From Nautiliaceae bacterium (GTDB lineage: Bacteria; Campylobacterota; Campylobacteria; Campylobacterales; Nautiliaceae), in contig JAMOSM010000034.1 in assembly GCA_027063075.1 (NCBI GenBank), positions 1 to 16,199 of the forward strand: DNA of 16,199 nt. The letters are read 5' to 3'. Both the position numbers and the translations under genes were made by a program. Each line of letters begins with the position of its first letter. The first letter of the stretch is position 1. This document shows positions 5,761 to 13,129 of this stretch, piece by piece. Below the pieces are notes generated by a model. The model searched no databases and was not told where the DNA came from. It saw only the letters and a list, made by a program, of their open reading frames with translations.

Positions 5761-7575
5761 ATGGCACTTGCTAAAGAATTAATCAAACTTTTTAAAGATA
5801 ATAAAAACGGTATTGTAACATATGAAAGCATTGTAAATTTTTTGCCTAAAGCCCCTACTAAAAAAGAGACAAAAGAGATACTCGAACTTGCTAAAGAGAA
5901 TAATATCCGTTTAATGACAGCCGCTGAAGTGGCTAAACTTAAAAACCTTGAGGATGTTGTTAAAAACGAAGAGGAAAGACAGAGAAAAAAAGAAGAACTT
6001 GCCGAAGATATTTTAAAAGATAAAGAGCTTCTTGAATGGAGCAGGTCTGATAGTCCTGTTAGAATGTATTTAAGGGAAATGGGACATATTCCGCTTCTTG
6101 ATAAAGATGAAGAGATTGAAATCTTTAGAAGAATTCAGCTTGGTGAGGAGATTATCCTTGATGCTATATGTTCAATTCCATTTTTGATTGATTTGGTACT
6201 TAAATACAAAGAGCCTCTTTTAAACAGAGAAAGAAGAGTAAAAGAACTTTTTAAAAATTTTGTAGATGAAGAAGAAGTGGAAGACGAAGATACAAAAGAG
6301 GGTAAAAAAAACAAAAAAATCTCTCTTCGCGAAAAAAGAATTAATGAACTTTTTAAAAATTTAGAAAAAGCTAAAAAAGAGTGGGAAAAAGTTATTGATG
6401 AATATGATAAGGTATTAAAAGATAAATCTATGCCAGAAGAAGAGAGACTTCATAAAATTTTACAATTGACTTTTAAAAAGAAAAAAGTAAAAGAAGCACT
6501 AAATGAGCTTGGATATACTTCAAAACTTATCAATGAAATTGTAAAAACGGTTGAGACCGCTTTAAAAGGCGATAAAGATTTTGAAAAAGAACTTAAGAAA
6601 AAAGAGTATAGACTGCCTCTATTTAATGAGCAGCTAAGAAAATTGCATAAAGAAATTTTGAGTAAAATTACTGAGCTTAGCAAAGAAGATATAGCGGCAA
6701 TGGTTCCGGAGCATACAATGGTAAATGTTTATATGGATATTAAAAAACTTGTAGAAGCTAAAAAAGCGAGTGAAAATACTTTTGGAATGGAACCTAAAAA
6801 GCTTGAAGTTATTTTAGAACAGCTAAAACGCGGTAAAAAGATAGTAACAGAAGCTAAAGAGAAAATGGCGCGTGCAAATCTTAGACTTGTTGTAAGTATT
6901 GCAAAAAAATATACTAACCGCGGACTTCCTTTTCTTGATTTAATTCAGGAAGGAAATATTGGGCTTATGAAAGCTATTGATAAGTTTGAGTTTGAAAAAG
7001 GTTATAAATTTTCAACTTACGCTACTTGGTGGATACGCCAGGCGATAAGCCGTGCTATTGCAGACCAGGCAAGAACGGTTAGAATTCCAATTCATATGAT
7101 TGAAAATATTAACCAGATTAATAAAATTATAAGAAAATACGTTCAGGAAGAAGGAAAAGAACCGACTCTTGAAGTTATTGCAAAAGAGATGAAAATGCCA
7201 ATAGAAAAAGTTAAACAAATTCTAAAAATTTCAAAAGAGCCAATTTCCCTTGAAGCGCCTGTTGGAGAAGAGGAAGACGGAAAATTTGGAGACTTTATTG
7301 AAGATAAAACTTTTTCAAACCCATATGAAGAGGTTGTTCAGGAAGATTTAAGAAAACATATAGAAGAGATACTTGAAAACCTTAACGAAAGAGAAAAAGC
7401 AGTTATTAAAATGAGATTTGGACTTATGCCAGATAAGAGTGAGAGAACACTTGAGGAGATTGGAAAAGCTTTAAATGTAACGCGTGAGAGAGTTAGACAA
7501 ATTGAAAGTAGTGCTATTAAAAAACTAAGGCATCCAAACATTGGCAAACTTCTTAAAAATTATTTAGAGGGATAA
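5761..7575 (+). CDS. rpoD: RNA polymerase primary sigma factor (sigma-70)
   Basis: This is the housekeeping sigma factor that directs RNA polymerase to most promoters. Region 1.1 spans about 1-80. Region 1.2 contains [16 protein letters not shown] (98-113). A long, highly charged non-conserved region runs from about 150 to 345. Region 2 is at 371-440, with [10 protein letters not shown], the RNA polymerase-binding [17 protein letters not shown], and the -10-recognition helix [15 protein letters not shown]. Region 3 starts at RIPIHM (441), followed by the GDFIED finger (510-515). Region 4 carries the helix-turn-helix [20 protein letters not shown] (563-582). The length of 604 residues suits a primary sigma factor. 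The ATG has AAGGAG 5 bases upstream. It heads a ten-gene run, with nadE following after 2 nt. The lysine-rich spacer contains a duplicated 12-residue motif. Confidence 0.98.
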   Translation: MALAKELIKLFKDNKNGIVTYESIVNFLPKAPTKKETKEILELAKENNIRLMTAAEVAKLKNLEDVVKNEEERQRKKEELAEDILKDKELLEWSRSDSPVRMYLREMGHIPLLDKDEEIEIFRRIQLGEEIILDAICSIPFLIDLVLKYKEPLLNRERRVKELFKNFVDEEEVEDEDTKEGKKNKKISLREKRINELFKNLEKAKKEWEKVIDEYDKVLKDKSMPEEERLHKILQLTFKKKKVKEALNELGYTSKLINEIVKTVETALKGDKDFEKELKKKEYRLPLFNEQLRKLHKEILSKITELSKEDIAAMVPEHTMVNVYMDIKKLVEAKKASENTFGMEPKKLEVILEQLKRGKKIVTEAKEKMARANLRLVVSIAKKYTNRGLPFLDLIQEGNIGLMKAIDKFEFEKGYKFSTYATWWIRQAISRAIADQARTVRIPIHMIENINQINKIIRKYVQEEGKEPTLEVIAKEMKMPIEKVKQILKISKEPISLEAPVGEEEDGKFGDFIEDKTFSNPYEEVVQEDLRKHIEEILENLNEREKAVIKMRFGLMPDKSERTLEEIGKALNVTRERVRQIESSAIKKLRHPNIGKLLKNYLEG

Positions 7576-7577
7576 TC

Positions 7578-8369
7578 TTGAAAAAGTGGGAGCTTATAAA
7601 AGAGTTTTTAATAAGGTTTATTAAAGAAGAGATTACAAAAACAGGGCTAAAAAGAGGGATTTTAGGACTTAGTGGAGGAATTGACAGTGCGGTGGTGGCT
7701 GTTTTGGCAAAAGAGGCTTTAGGCGATAATTTTAAAGCTTTTCTTCTTCCAAGCCAATTTTCTTCTTCTTCAAGTATAGAAGATGCAAAAGAGCTGTGTG
7801 AAAAATTTGATATCGATTATGAGACAATCTCAATTGAGCCTCTTTTAAAAGCTTATCCTATTGAAGATAAAGTCAGACTTGGTAATTTTTCTGCGAGAAT
7901 GAGAATGGCAGTTTTATACGATAAGTCTGCCGAGCTTTGCGCCTTGGTTATAGGAACTAGCAACAAAACAGAATTGATGCTTGGATACGGAACGCTTTTT
8001 GGAGATTTAGCAAGTGCGCTTAATCCAATAGGCGACCTTTACAAAACAGAAATTTTTGAATTTGCAAAATTTTTAGGAGTGCCTGATAGCATAATAAATA
8101 AACCTCCAAGTGCGGATTTGTGGGTAGGGCAAAGTGATGAAAAAGAGCTTGGCTACAGTTATGATGAAATTGACCCGGTTTTAATGGATTTTGTGGATAA
8201 TAGAGCTACAAAAGAGGAACTTTTAAAAAAATATGATAAAAATTTGGTTGAATTTATATTAAAAAAAGTTTATCAAAATCAGTTTAAAAGAAAGCTTCCG
8301 ATTATTGCAAAACTTAAATCCCGTACAATCGGGCACGACTTTTTATATGAAAGAGATATAAGACTTTGA
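7578..8369 (+). CDS. nadE: NAD+ synthetase, ammonia-dependent type
   Basis: NadE adenylates nicotinate adenine dinucleotide and amidates it to NAD+, the last step of NAD synthesis. The 263 residues contain only the synthetase domain, with no N-terminal glutaminase, so the enzyme should use ammonia. The ATP pyrophosphatase P-loop SGGIDS is at 32-37. Further family motifs are NFSARMRMAVLYD, GTSNKTELMLGYGTLFGD (near 131-148), the loop KPPSADLWVGQSDEKELGYSYDEID, and a C-terminal KRKLP. The start is TTG at 7578: no in-frame ATG occurs until well inside the catalytic domain, and AGAGGG lies 6 bases upstream of the TTG. It follows rpoD after 2 nt, and its TGA overlaps the TTG of lpxK. Confidence 0.95.
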   Translation: MKKWELIKEFLIRFIKEEITKTGLKRGILGLSGGIDSAVVAVLAKEALGDNFKAFLLPSQFSSSSSIEDAKELCEKFDIDYETISIEPLLKAYPIEDKVRLGNFSARMRMAVLYDKSAELCALVIGTSNKTELMLGYGTLFGDLASALNPIGDLYKTEIFEFAKFLGVPDSIINKPPSADLWVGQSDEKELGYSYDEIDPVLMDFVDNRATKEELLKKYDKNLVEFILKKVYQNQFKRKLPIIAKLKSRTIGHDFLYERDIRL

Positions 8370-9256
8370 GAAGAATTTATCAGTTTTTTGAAGAGATACT
8401 TTTTTATCCCCGTTTTTACCACTGGCCTTTAATTATTGTCTTGCTTCCTTTTTCTTTTATTTATATGAGTGTTTTACACTTTTTATTTCCAAAAAAGTTT
8501 GAAAACTTAGGTATTCCTATTATTAGTATCGGTAATATTATTGTAGGGGGAAGTGGCAAAACCCCTCTTAGCATAAAGATTGCAAAAGAATTTTTTTCTT
8601 ACAAGCCCGCGGTTATTCTTAGAGGATATGGAAGAAAAAGTAAAGGTTTGGTGGTTGTTAGGGATTTTAAAAGAATACTTACCGGGGTTGATGAGAGCGG
8701 GGATGAAGCAATGGAAATTGCAACTTCTGTTAATGCTTTGGTAATTGTAAGTGAAAATAGAAAAGAGGGAATTTTAAAAGCAAAAGAGATGGGAGCCGGG
8801 TTTATTATTTTAGATGACGGGTTTGATAAGCCTTTTGAAAAATTTAATATTGTAATAGATGAAAAAATAAAAAATCCTTTTACCCTACCGGCAGGTGGAT
8901 ATAGGTATCCAAGAGTTGCTTTAAGATTTGCCGATTTGGTGTTAGAAGAAGGAAAAGATTTTAAAAGAAAAATAAAAGTGCCAGAAGGGGATATTTTAAT
9001 AAGCGGTATTTCAAAACCAAAAAGACTTCTTAAATATTGGAATAAAGAGTATAGGTTTTTTCCGGACCATTATAATTACAAATGGGAGGATTTGAAGCCT
9101 TTTCAAAATAAAAGTATTGTAACTACAAAGAAAGATTATGTAAAACTTAGAAATTTTCCTTTAGATTTAAAGGTAATCGAACTTGAGATGGAATTAAAAA
9201 AGGAAGTTTTAGAAAAAATAGAAAAATATTTGATAAAATTTCAACAAAAAGGCTAA
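8366..9256 (+). CDS. lpxK: Tetraacyldisaccharide 4'-kinase
   Basis: LpxK phosphorylates the 4' position of the tetraacyl disaccharide to make lipid IVA, on the cytoplasmic face of the inner membrane. It is a 296-residue protein. A hydrophobic membrane-anchoring segment lies at about 21-41. The Walker A motif GGSGKT is at 61-66 in IGNIIVGGSGKTPL. LRGYGRK comes next, then GDEAMEIA, ILDDGFDK (the family's DDGF motif), LPAGGYRYP and a late FPDHYNYKW containing the conserved DH. The start is TTG at 8366, overlapping the nadE stop in TTGA. No ATG is available nearby, and the N-terminus resembles other LpxK proteins. It implies a Gram-negative envelope with lipid A. Confidence 0.93.
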   Translation: MRRIYQFFEEILFYPRFYHWPLIIVLLPFSFIYMSVLHFLFPKKFENLGIPIISIGNIIVGGSGKTPLSIKIAKEFFSYKPAVILRGYGRKSKGLVVVRDFKRILTGVDESGDEAMEIATSVNALVIVSENRKEGILKAKEMGAGFIILDDGFDKPFEKFNIVIDEKIKNPFTLPAGGYRYPRVALRFADLVLEEGKDFKRKIKVPEGDILISGISKPKRLLKYWNKEYRFFPDHYNYKWEDLKPFQNKSIVTTKKDYVKLRNFPLDLKVIELEMELKKEVLEKIEKYLIKFQQKG

Positions 9257-9259
9257 ATA

Positions 9260-9811
9260 ATGGATATTAAGGAAGTAAAAGAAGAGATAAAAAAAGAAGA
9301 AGAGCTTTTAGTTAAAGTTTTTCAGCTTGAAAAATTTTTAAAAAAGTATAAAAAGCCTTTAATAGCGGTCGTTTCTTTGTTTGTTATTATTTTAATAGGA
9401 AATTCTGTTTATAGTTATTATAAAGAAAATAAATTAATAAACGCTAATAATCTTCTTGAGGCTGCAATAAGAGGAGATAAAAAAGCTCTTGAAGAATTAA
9501 AGTCTGATAAAAAGCTTTATGATTTATATTTGCTGCAAAAAGGTGAATATTCAAAAATTTCAACTCCTGCTTTAGAGGAGATAAAAGCTTATGAAATTGC
9601 AATGAAAAGCGGAGATAAGAAAAAACTTGAAGAGTATTTAAACAATCCAAATTATCACGTATTAAAAAATGCTGTAAGGGTTGCTTTAATTAGAATATAT
9701 CTTCAGGAAAACAATCATCAAAAAGCGGTGCTTTTAGCAAATGAAATTCCTCCTTATTCTAAGTTTAAAGAAATTGCCCTGTTTTTAATTCATTATGGGA
9801 TAGTTAAATGA
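9260..9811 (+). CDS. YfgM-like single-pass membrane protein with helical repeats
   Basis: A 183-residue protein with a charged cytoplasmic N-terminus (about 1-32, strongly Glu/Lys), one transmembrane helix at about 33-54, and a helical C-terminal domain that should lie in the periplasm. The helices (LLEAAIRGDKKALEELK, AYEIAMKSGDKKKLEEYL, VALIRIYLQENNHQKAVLLA) look like degenerate tetratricopeptide pairs. This layout is that of E. coli YfgM (AncA), a partner of the chaperone PpiD at the Sec translocon. The next gene is a BamB/YfgL-like lipoprotein, and yfgM and yfgL are also adjacent in E. coli. It starts at an ATG 3 nt after lpxK with AAGG upstream, and its TGA overlaps the next ATG. The assignment rests on architecture and context, not on clear sequence identity. 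Confidence 0.72.
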   Translation: MDIKEVKEEIKKEEELLVKVFQLEKFLKKYKKPLIAVVSLFVIILIGNSVYSYYKENKLINANNLLEAAIRGDKKALEELKSDKKLYDLYLLQKGEYSKISTPALEEIKAYEIAMKSGDKKKLEEYLNNPNYHVLKNAVRVALIRIYLQENNHQKAVLLANEIPPYSKFKEIALFLIHYGIVK

Positions 9812-10812
9812 AAAAGTTTTTGTTAATTCCTGTTTTGCTTTTTTTAGGATGCAGCAGTAAAAATGAGTTTATTCCAAAAAATTCTAAAAAAAAGGTTCTT
9901 TTGTCAAAAGCTGATATAAAATATCTGCAAGACTATACAAAAAAAAATTTAACTTTTAAAGAACTCAAATTAAAATATGTAAAAAAAGAAAACTTTCTTG
10001 ATGACGGGGTTAGGGCTGAGTGGGTTTATTTTGATGAAAATAATAAAGAACTTGGTAAGTTTAAAAAAATAAATAAGGATTTAGCGGTAAATGGTGAAAA
10101 ACTTTTAATACTCACTCAGAAAAAACTTGTAAAACTTCCTTATATGGTGGCAAGTGCTACTAAAAACAGTAATTTAATTGCTATTGTGTTTGAAAATAAC
10201 AGTATCGGAATTTATGATTTAAAAAAACAAAAACTGATTTTTTATAGGGAAAATGACCCTGTGATAGTCACAAAATATTTAAAAGCAAGTCCTGTTTTTT
10301 ATAATGAACTGATTTTATTTCCTCTTTTGACTTCTCAAATTGGCATTTATGATTTAAAAACAAATGATTTTATTAGAAATATTGATTTATCGGATGATAA
10401 TCTTATAAACAATATTATCTATTTAAATATTGTAAATAATCAGCTTTTTATGGCGACACCAAATAAGATAGTTTTATTTGACCCTAACTATTTAATAGAT
10501 TTTAAAGGGGCTATTAAACATGTCATAAATGATGATAAATATATTTATCTGTTTATGGTAGATGGAAAAGTTATAAAGTTTGATACTAATCTTAAAAAAG
10601 TAAAAGAGATAAATCTGCCTTTTGCCGATTTTTTTGCTCCTGAGTTTTGCAAGGGAGATATTTATACTGTAACTTATAATAAATATTTAATAAAAATTAC
10701 AAAAGACTTAAATGTAAGTGTTTATAGCGGTAATGATTTTGATACAAGCGAACCTTTAAAAATTAAGGATTGTAAAATTTACAATTCTGATAAGGTGTAT
10801 TTTCTTGAGTAG
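9808..10812 (+). CDS. BamB-like lipoprotein with beta-propeller-type repeats
   Basis: A 334-residue exported lipoprotein. The type II signal peptide is MKKFLLIPVLLFLGC, with the lipidated cysteine at 15 and a slightly atypical lipobox (FLGC). After a charged stretch the protein becomes a series of beta-strand segments. The motif GIYDLK recurs at 134-139 and 179-184, each followed by a strand, as in PQQ/WD-type propeller blades. BamB (YfgL) of E. coli is such a propeller lipoprotein in the BAM complex that inserts outer-membrane proteins. The neighbouring YfgM-like gene supports this reading, but only a few blades are obvious and other propeller lipoproteins are possible. The ATG overlaps the upstream stop (ATGA). 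The gene holds runs of A8 (9886-9893) and A9 (9939-9947). Confidence 0.72.
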   Translation: MKKFLLIPVLLFLGCSSKNEFIPKNSKKKVLLSKADIKYLQDYTKKNLTFKELKLKYVKKENFLDDGVRAEWVYFDENNKELGKFKKINKDLAVNGEKLLILTQKKLVKLPYMVASATKNSNLIAIVFENNSIGIYDLKKQKLIFYRENDPVIVTKYLKASPVFYNELILFPLLTSQIGIYDLKTNDFIRNIDLSDDNLINNIIYLNIVNNQLFMATPNKIVLFDPNYLIDFKGAIKHVINDDKYIYLFMVDGKVIKFDTNLKKVKEINLPFADFFAPEFCKGDIYTVTYNKYLIKITKDLNVSVYSGNDFDTSEPLKIKDCKIYNSDKVYFLE

Positions 10813-11632
10813 ATATTTAGAGGCTTTTTTGGAATATTTGTTAATTAATAAAGGTGTTAGTAAAAATACATATGAAGCTTACAAAAGAGATTTATTACAG
10901 TTTGAAGAATTTTTAAAAACGGATATTATAAACGCCACTTCAAAAGATGTTATTGCTTTTTTATCAGAAATTGATAATAAGCGTTCGTTAAACAGAAAAC
11001 TTAGTGCAATAAACTCTTTTTTTGATTTTGCATACAAGAGGAATATGGTTGATGAAAAATTTAAAATAAAACAGGCAAAAATTCCAAAAACTCTTCCTAA
11101 GTTTTTGGAAAAAGATGAAATTTTAAACGCTATTTCTCATATAGATTATAATTCTACGTGGTTTGAATTAAGAGATAAGGCTCTTATTTTGTTTTTGTAT
11201 GCAACCGGTCTTAGAATAAGTGAAGCTTTAAATGTAAAACTTAGCGATATTGAAGATGGATGGGTAAAAGTTGAGATGGCAAAAGGAGAAAAGCAAAGAG
11301 TTGTACCTATTGCTCCTTTAGCATTAAAAGCTATTCAGGAGTATCTTCATAAAAGACCTTGTAACAGTGAATATCTTTTTGTAAATAAAAACTGCAATAA
11401 ACTCAGCCGTATCAGTGCTTTTAATATTACAAAAAAATATTTAAACGTCTCTCCTCATGTTCTTAGGCACTCATTTGCTACTTCATTGGTACTCGGAGGA
11501 GCAGATTTAAGGGTAGTTCAAGAGCTTTTAGGCCATGCTTCTCTTAATACTACTCAAATTTATACTCATATTCAAAAAGAGAATTTAAAAGATACGGTTT
11601 TAAAATACCATCCTTTAGAAGATTTAGAATGA
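10805..11632 (+). CDS. xerH: Tyrosine recombinase XerH
   Basis: A Xer-family site-specific recombinase that resolves chromosome dimers at a dif site. It is 275 residues, with an N-terminal SAM-like core-binding domain (about 1-85) and a catalytic domain. Catalytic residues are visible: Arg137 (ATGLRISE), Lys160 (AKGEKQR), His218 and Arg221 (HVLRHSFAT), His244 (LGHASL) and the nucleophile Tyr253 (QIYTH). Campylobacterota usually have one recombinase of this type, XerH, acting on difH rather than a XerC/XerD pair. The start is TTG at 10805, 8 bp inside the lipoprotein gene, with AAGG 9 bases upstream. No later ATG fits the N-terminal domain. It is embedded in a housekeeping operon and is not flanked by mobile-element genes, so it is not an integrase of an island. 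No dif site was found nearby. Confidence 0.9.
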   Translation: MSRYLEAFLEYLLINKGVSKNTYEAYKRDLLQFEEFLKTDIINATSKDVIAFLSEIDNKRSLNRKLSAINSFFDFAYKRNMVDEKFKIKQAKIPKTLPKFLEKDEILNAISHIDYNSTWFELRDKALILFLYATGLRISEALNVKLSDIEDGWVKVEMAKGEKQRVVPIAPLALKAIQEYLHKRPCNSEYLFVNKNCNKLSRISAFNITKKYLNVSPHVLRHSFATSLVLGGADLRVVQELLGHASLNTTQIYTHIQKENLKDTVLKYHPLEDLE

Positions 11633-11928
11633 AAGATGTAGTTGATGTTTTGCAAAAAAACGGAATTATTTGTAAAGAGTTAAAAAAGATAAATTTAAAT
11701 ACCAGAAAAAAAATAAAAACCTATCTTGGTGTAAATCTAAAAAATGAATACTGTTTGGTTATAGCTTTTTATAAAAAAAGCAGGATTTTAATAAAAGATT
11801 TAGAAATTTTAAAAGAGATTAATTTTCCTGTAAATTTTAGGTATAAAAAAAGAATTTTAATTCTAAATTCTCAAATCTGTTCTAAAGCAAAAGAAGAACT
11901 TAAAGATTGGAGGATTTTGTGGTTTTAG
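11629..11928 (+). CDS. Hypothetical protein of unknown family (99 aa)
   Basis: I do not recognise this protein. It is 99 residues, basic and lysine-rich, without signal peptide or transmembrane helix. The N-terminal part (MKDVVDVLQKNGIICKELKK) looks like a helix-strand unit. The middle has a short strand, CLVIAFYKKSRILIKDLEIL, and the end has KKRILILNSQICSKAKEEL, so a small alpha/beta fold is plausible. Three cysteines (residues 15, 42 and 84) are widely spaced and form no metal-binding pattern. The ATG overlaps the xerH stop (ATGA), and the 3' end covers the start of coaX by 10 bp, with the coaX ribosome binding site inside this gene. The close coupling on both sides and the intact frame support a real gene. 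Coupling to xerH may hint at a shared role, but that is speculation. Confidence 0.68.
   Translation: MKDVVDVLQKNGIICKELKKINLNTRKKIKTYLGVNLKNEYCLVIAFYKKSRILIKDLEILKEINFPVNFRYKKRILILNSQICSKAKEELKDWRILWF
11909..11913 (+). promoter_or_regulatory. coaX ribosome binding site that decides the start
   Basis: GGAGG at 11909-11913 is followed after 5 bases by GTG at 11919. An upstream in-frame TTG at 11907 would overlap this site and has no ribosome binding site of its own, so GTG is preferred. Confidence 0.75.
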
Positions 11929-12521
11929 TTGATATTGGCAATACTCATATACATATTTTTGAAAACGGAAAAGTTTTTAATGTTAAAGATGCTTATCCTA
12001 TTAGGGATAAAGTTTATTATATAAGCGTAAATGATAAAAAAGAACGAGATTTTTTAAAATTTAATCCGGATGCTGTTAATTTAAAAGATAAAGTTAAATT
12101 TGATACTTCTTATAAAAATCTTGGAATTGACAGAGTAATGGCTTGCAAGGCTGTAGATGATGGAGTTGTTGTTGATGCAGGAAGTGCTGTTACTATTGAT
12201 ATTATGCAAGATAATATCCATTTAGGCGGGGTTATTATGCCCGGTATTAGTGCTTTTAGGGAGGCTTTTGGTAGAATTTCACCAAAATTAAATGTAGATT
12301 TTTGTGAAGTCGATTTTAAAAAACTTCCTCAAAATACCTGTGAAGCTATAAGTTTTGGAAGTATCGGGGCTGTTGTTTTAATGATTGAAAATCTTAGAAA
12401 AAATAAAATAGTCTATTTTACCGGTGGAGATGGCAAGTTTTTAAATAAGTTTGTAGATGGAATTTATATAAGAGATTTAGTCTTTAGAGGAATGATTAAA
12501 ACTATAAAGGAAGATTTATGA
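11919..12521 (+). CDS. coaX: Type III pantothenate kinase
   Basis: CoaX phosphorylates pantothenate, the first step of coenzyme A synthesis. It is the acetate/sugar-kinase-fold enzyme, which is not feedback-inhibited by CoA and usually needs a monovalent cation. From the GTG start it is 200 residues. DIGNT (5-9) is the phosphate-binding loop. GIDR (69-72) comes next, then VVVDAGSAVTID (83-94) with the catalytic Asp region, GGVIMPG (103-109) and a late TGGDG. The protein is shorter than many CoaX proteins (often about 250 residues) but close to the short Helicobacter type. A TTG 12 bases upstream would add four residues but overlaps the Shine-Dalgarno. The gene overlaps the 99-residue gene by 10 bp and hisG by 4 bp (ATGA). 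Confidence 0.92.
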   Translation: MVLVDIGNTHIHIFENGKVFNVKDAYPIRDKVYYISVNDKKERDFLKFNPDAVNLKDKVKFDTSYKNLGIDRVMACKAVDDGVVVDAGSAVTIDIMQDNIHLGGVIMPGISAFREAFGRISPKLNVDFCEVDFKKLPQNTCEAISFGSIGAVVLMIENLRKNKIVYFTGGDGKFLNKFVDGIYIRDLVFRGMIKTIKEDL

Positions 12522-13129
12522 CAGTCGCATTGCCTAAGGGTAGAATTGCAAATGAAGTTTTAGCTATTTTCAAAAAAATTTTTAACGAAGATTTTGAATT
12601 TGAAAGCAGAAAACTTATTTTAAAAAAAGCGGGTTTTACGTTTTTAAATGTTAGAAACTGGGATGTGGCAACTTATGTAGAAAAACAAGCAGCCGATATC
12701 GGAGTTGTGGGGTTTGATGTTATAACAGAACTTAGAAGTGATGTATTAGAGCTTTTGGATTTAGGACTTGGTAAGTGTAGAATTAGTGTTGGTGGTATAA
12801 AAGGAGATGAGAGTTATAAAAAAAAGAGTGAAATAGTAGTAGCAAGTAAGCTTAAAAATATAGCAAAAGAGTATTTTAGTAAAAAAGGAATTCCCGCACA
12901 GATTATAAAACTAAACGGTTCAATTGAGCTAGCACCCCTTGTTGGTCTTAGCGATGTTATTGTTGATATTGTGGAAACCGGAAGCACTTTAAAAGAAAAC
13001 GGACTTGAAGAAAAAGAGGTAATAATGCATTCATCTGCAAGACTTATTGCCAATAAAAATTCATTTTTAACCAAAAAACCTCAAATTTTAGAACTTGTTG
13101 AAAGAATAAGGGAAGCAAATGGGGCTTGA
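12518..13129 (+). CDS. hisG: ATP phosphoribosyltransferase catalytic subunit, short form
   Basis: HisG joins ATP and PRPP in the first committed step of histidine synthesis. At 203 residues this is the short form (HisG-S), which lacks the C-terminal ACT-like regulatory domain and normally works as a hetero-octamer with HisZ. Motifs are the N-terminal TVALPKGRI (2-10), ADIGVVGFDVI (59-69), and the PRPP-binding loop DIVETGSTLKENGL (150-163), followed by SSARLIANK. HisZ is not in the window and should be encoded elsewhere. The ATG overlaps the coaX stop (ATGA) and has AAAGGAAG upstream. The 3' end overlaps the next gene by 11 bp. No other his gene and no attenuator lies nearby, so regulation is probably with the housekeeping operon. 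Confidence 0.95.
   Translation: MTVALPKGRIANEVLAIFKKIFNEDFEFESRKLILKKAGFTFLNVRNWDVATYVEKQAADIGVVGFDVITELRSDVLELLDLGLGKCRISVGGIKGDESYKKKSEIVVASKLKNIAKEYFSKKGIPAQIIKLNGSIELAPLVGLSDVIVDIVETGSTLKENGLEEKEVIMHSSARLIANKNSFLTKKPQILELVERIREANGA

Noticed and set aside
6450..7547. Three minus-strand open frames in rpoD
   Set aside because: They are Ser/Phe/Leu-rich reverse-complement readings of Lys/Glu-rich sigma factor sequence.
9886..9947. Runs of A8 and A9 near the start of the BamB-like lipoprotein gene as possible phase-variation tracts
   Set aside because: The frame is intact, the genome is very AT-rich with many A/T runs of 7-8, and phase variation in this group normally uses G/C tracts. The evidence is not above background.
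10805..11632. Tyrosine recombinase as the integrase of a genomic island
   Set aside because: It lies in a tightly overlapping housekeeping operon, has the length of a Xer protein, and no tRNA gene, direct repeats or phage genes flank it.
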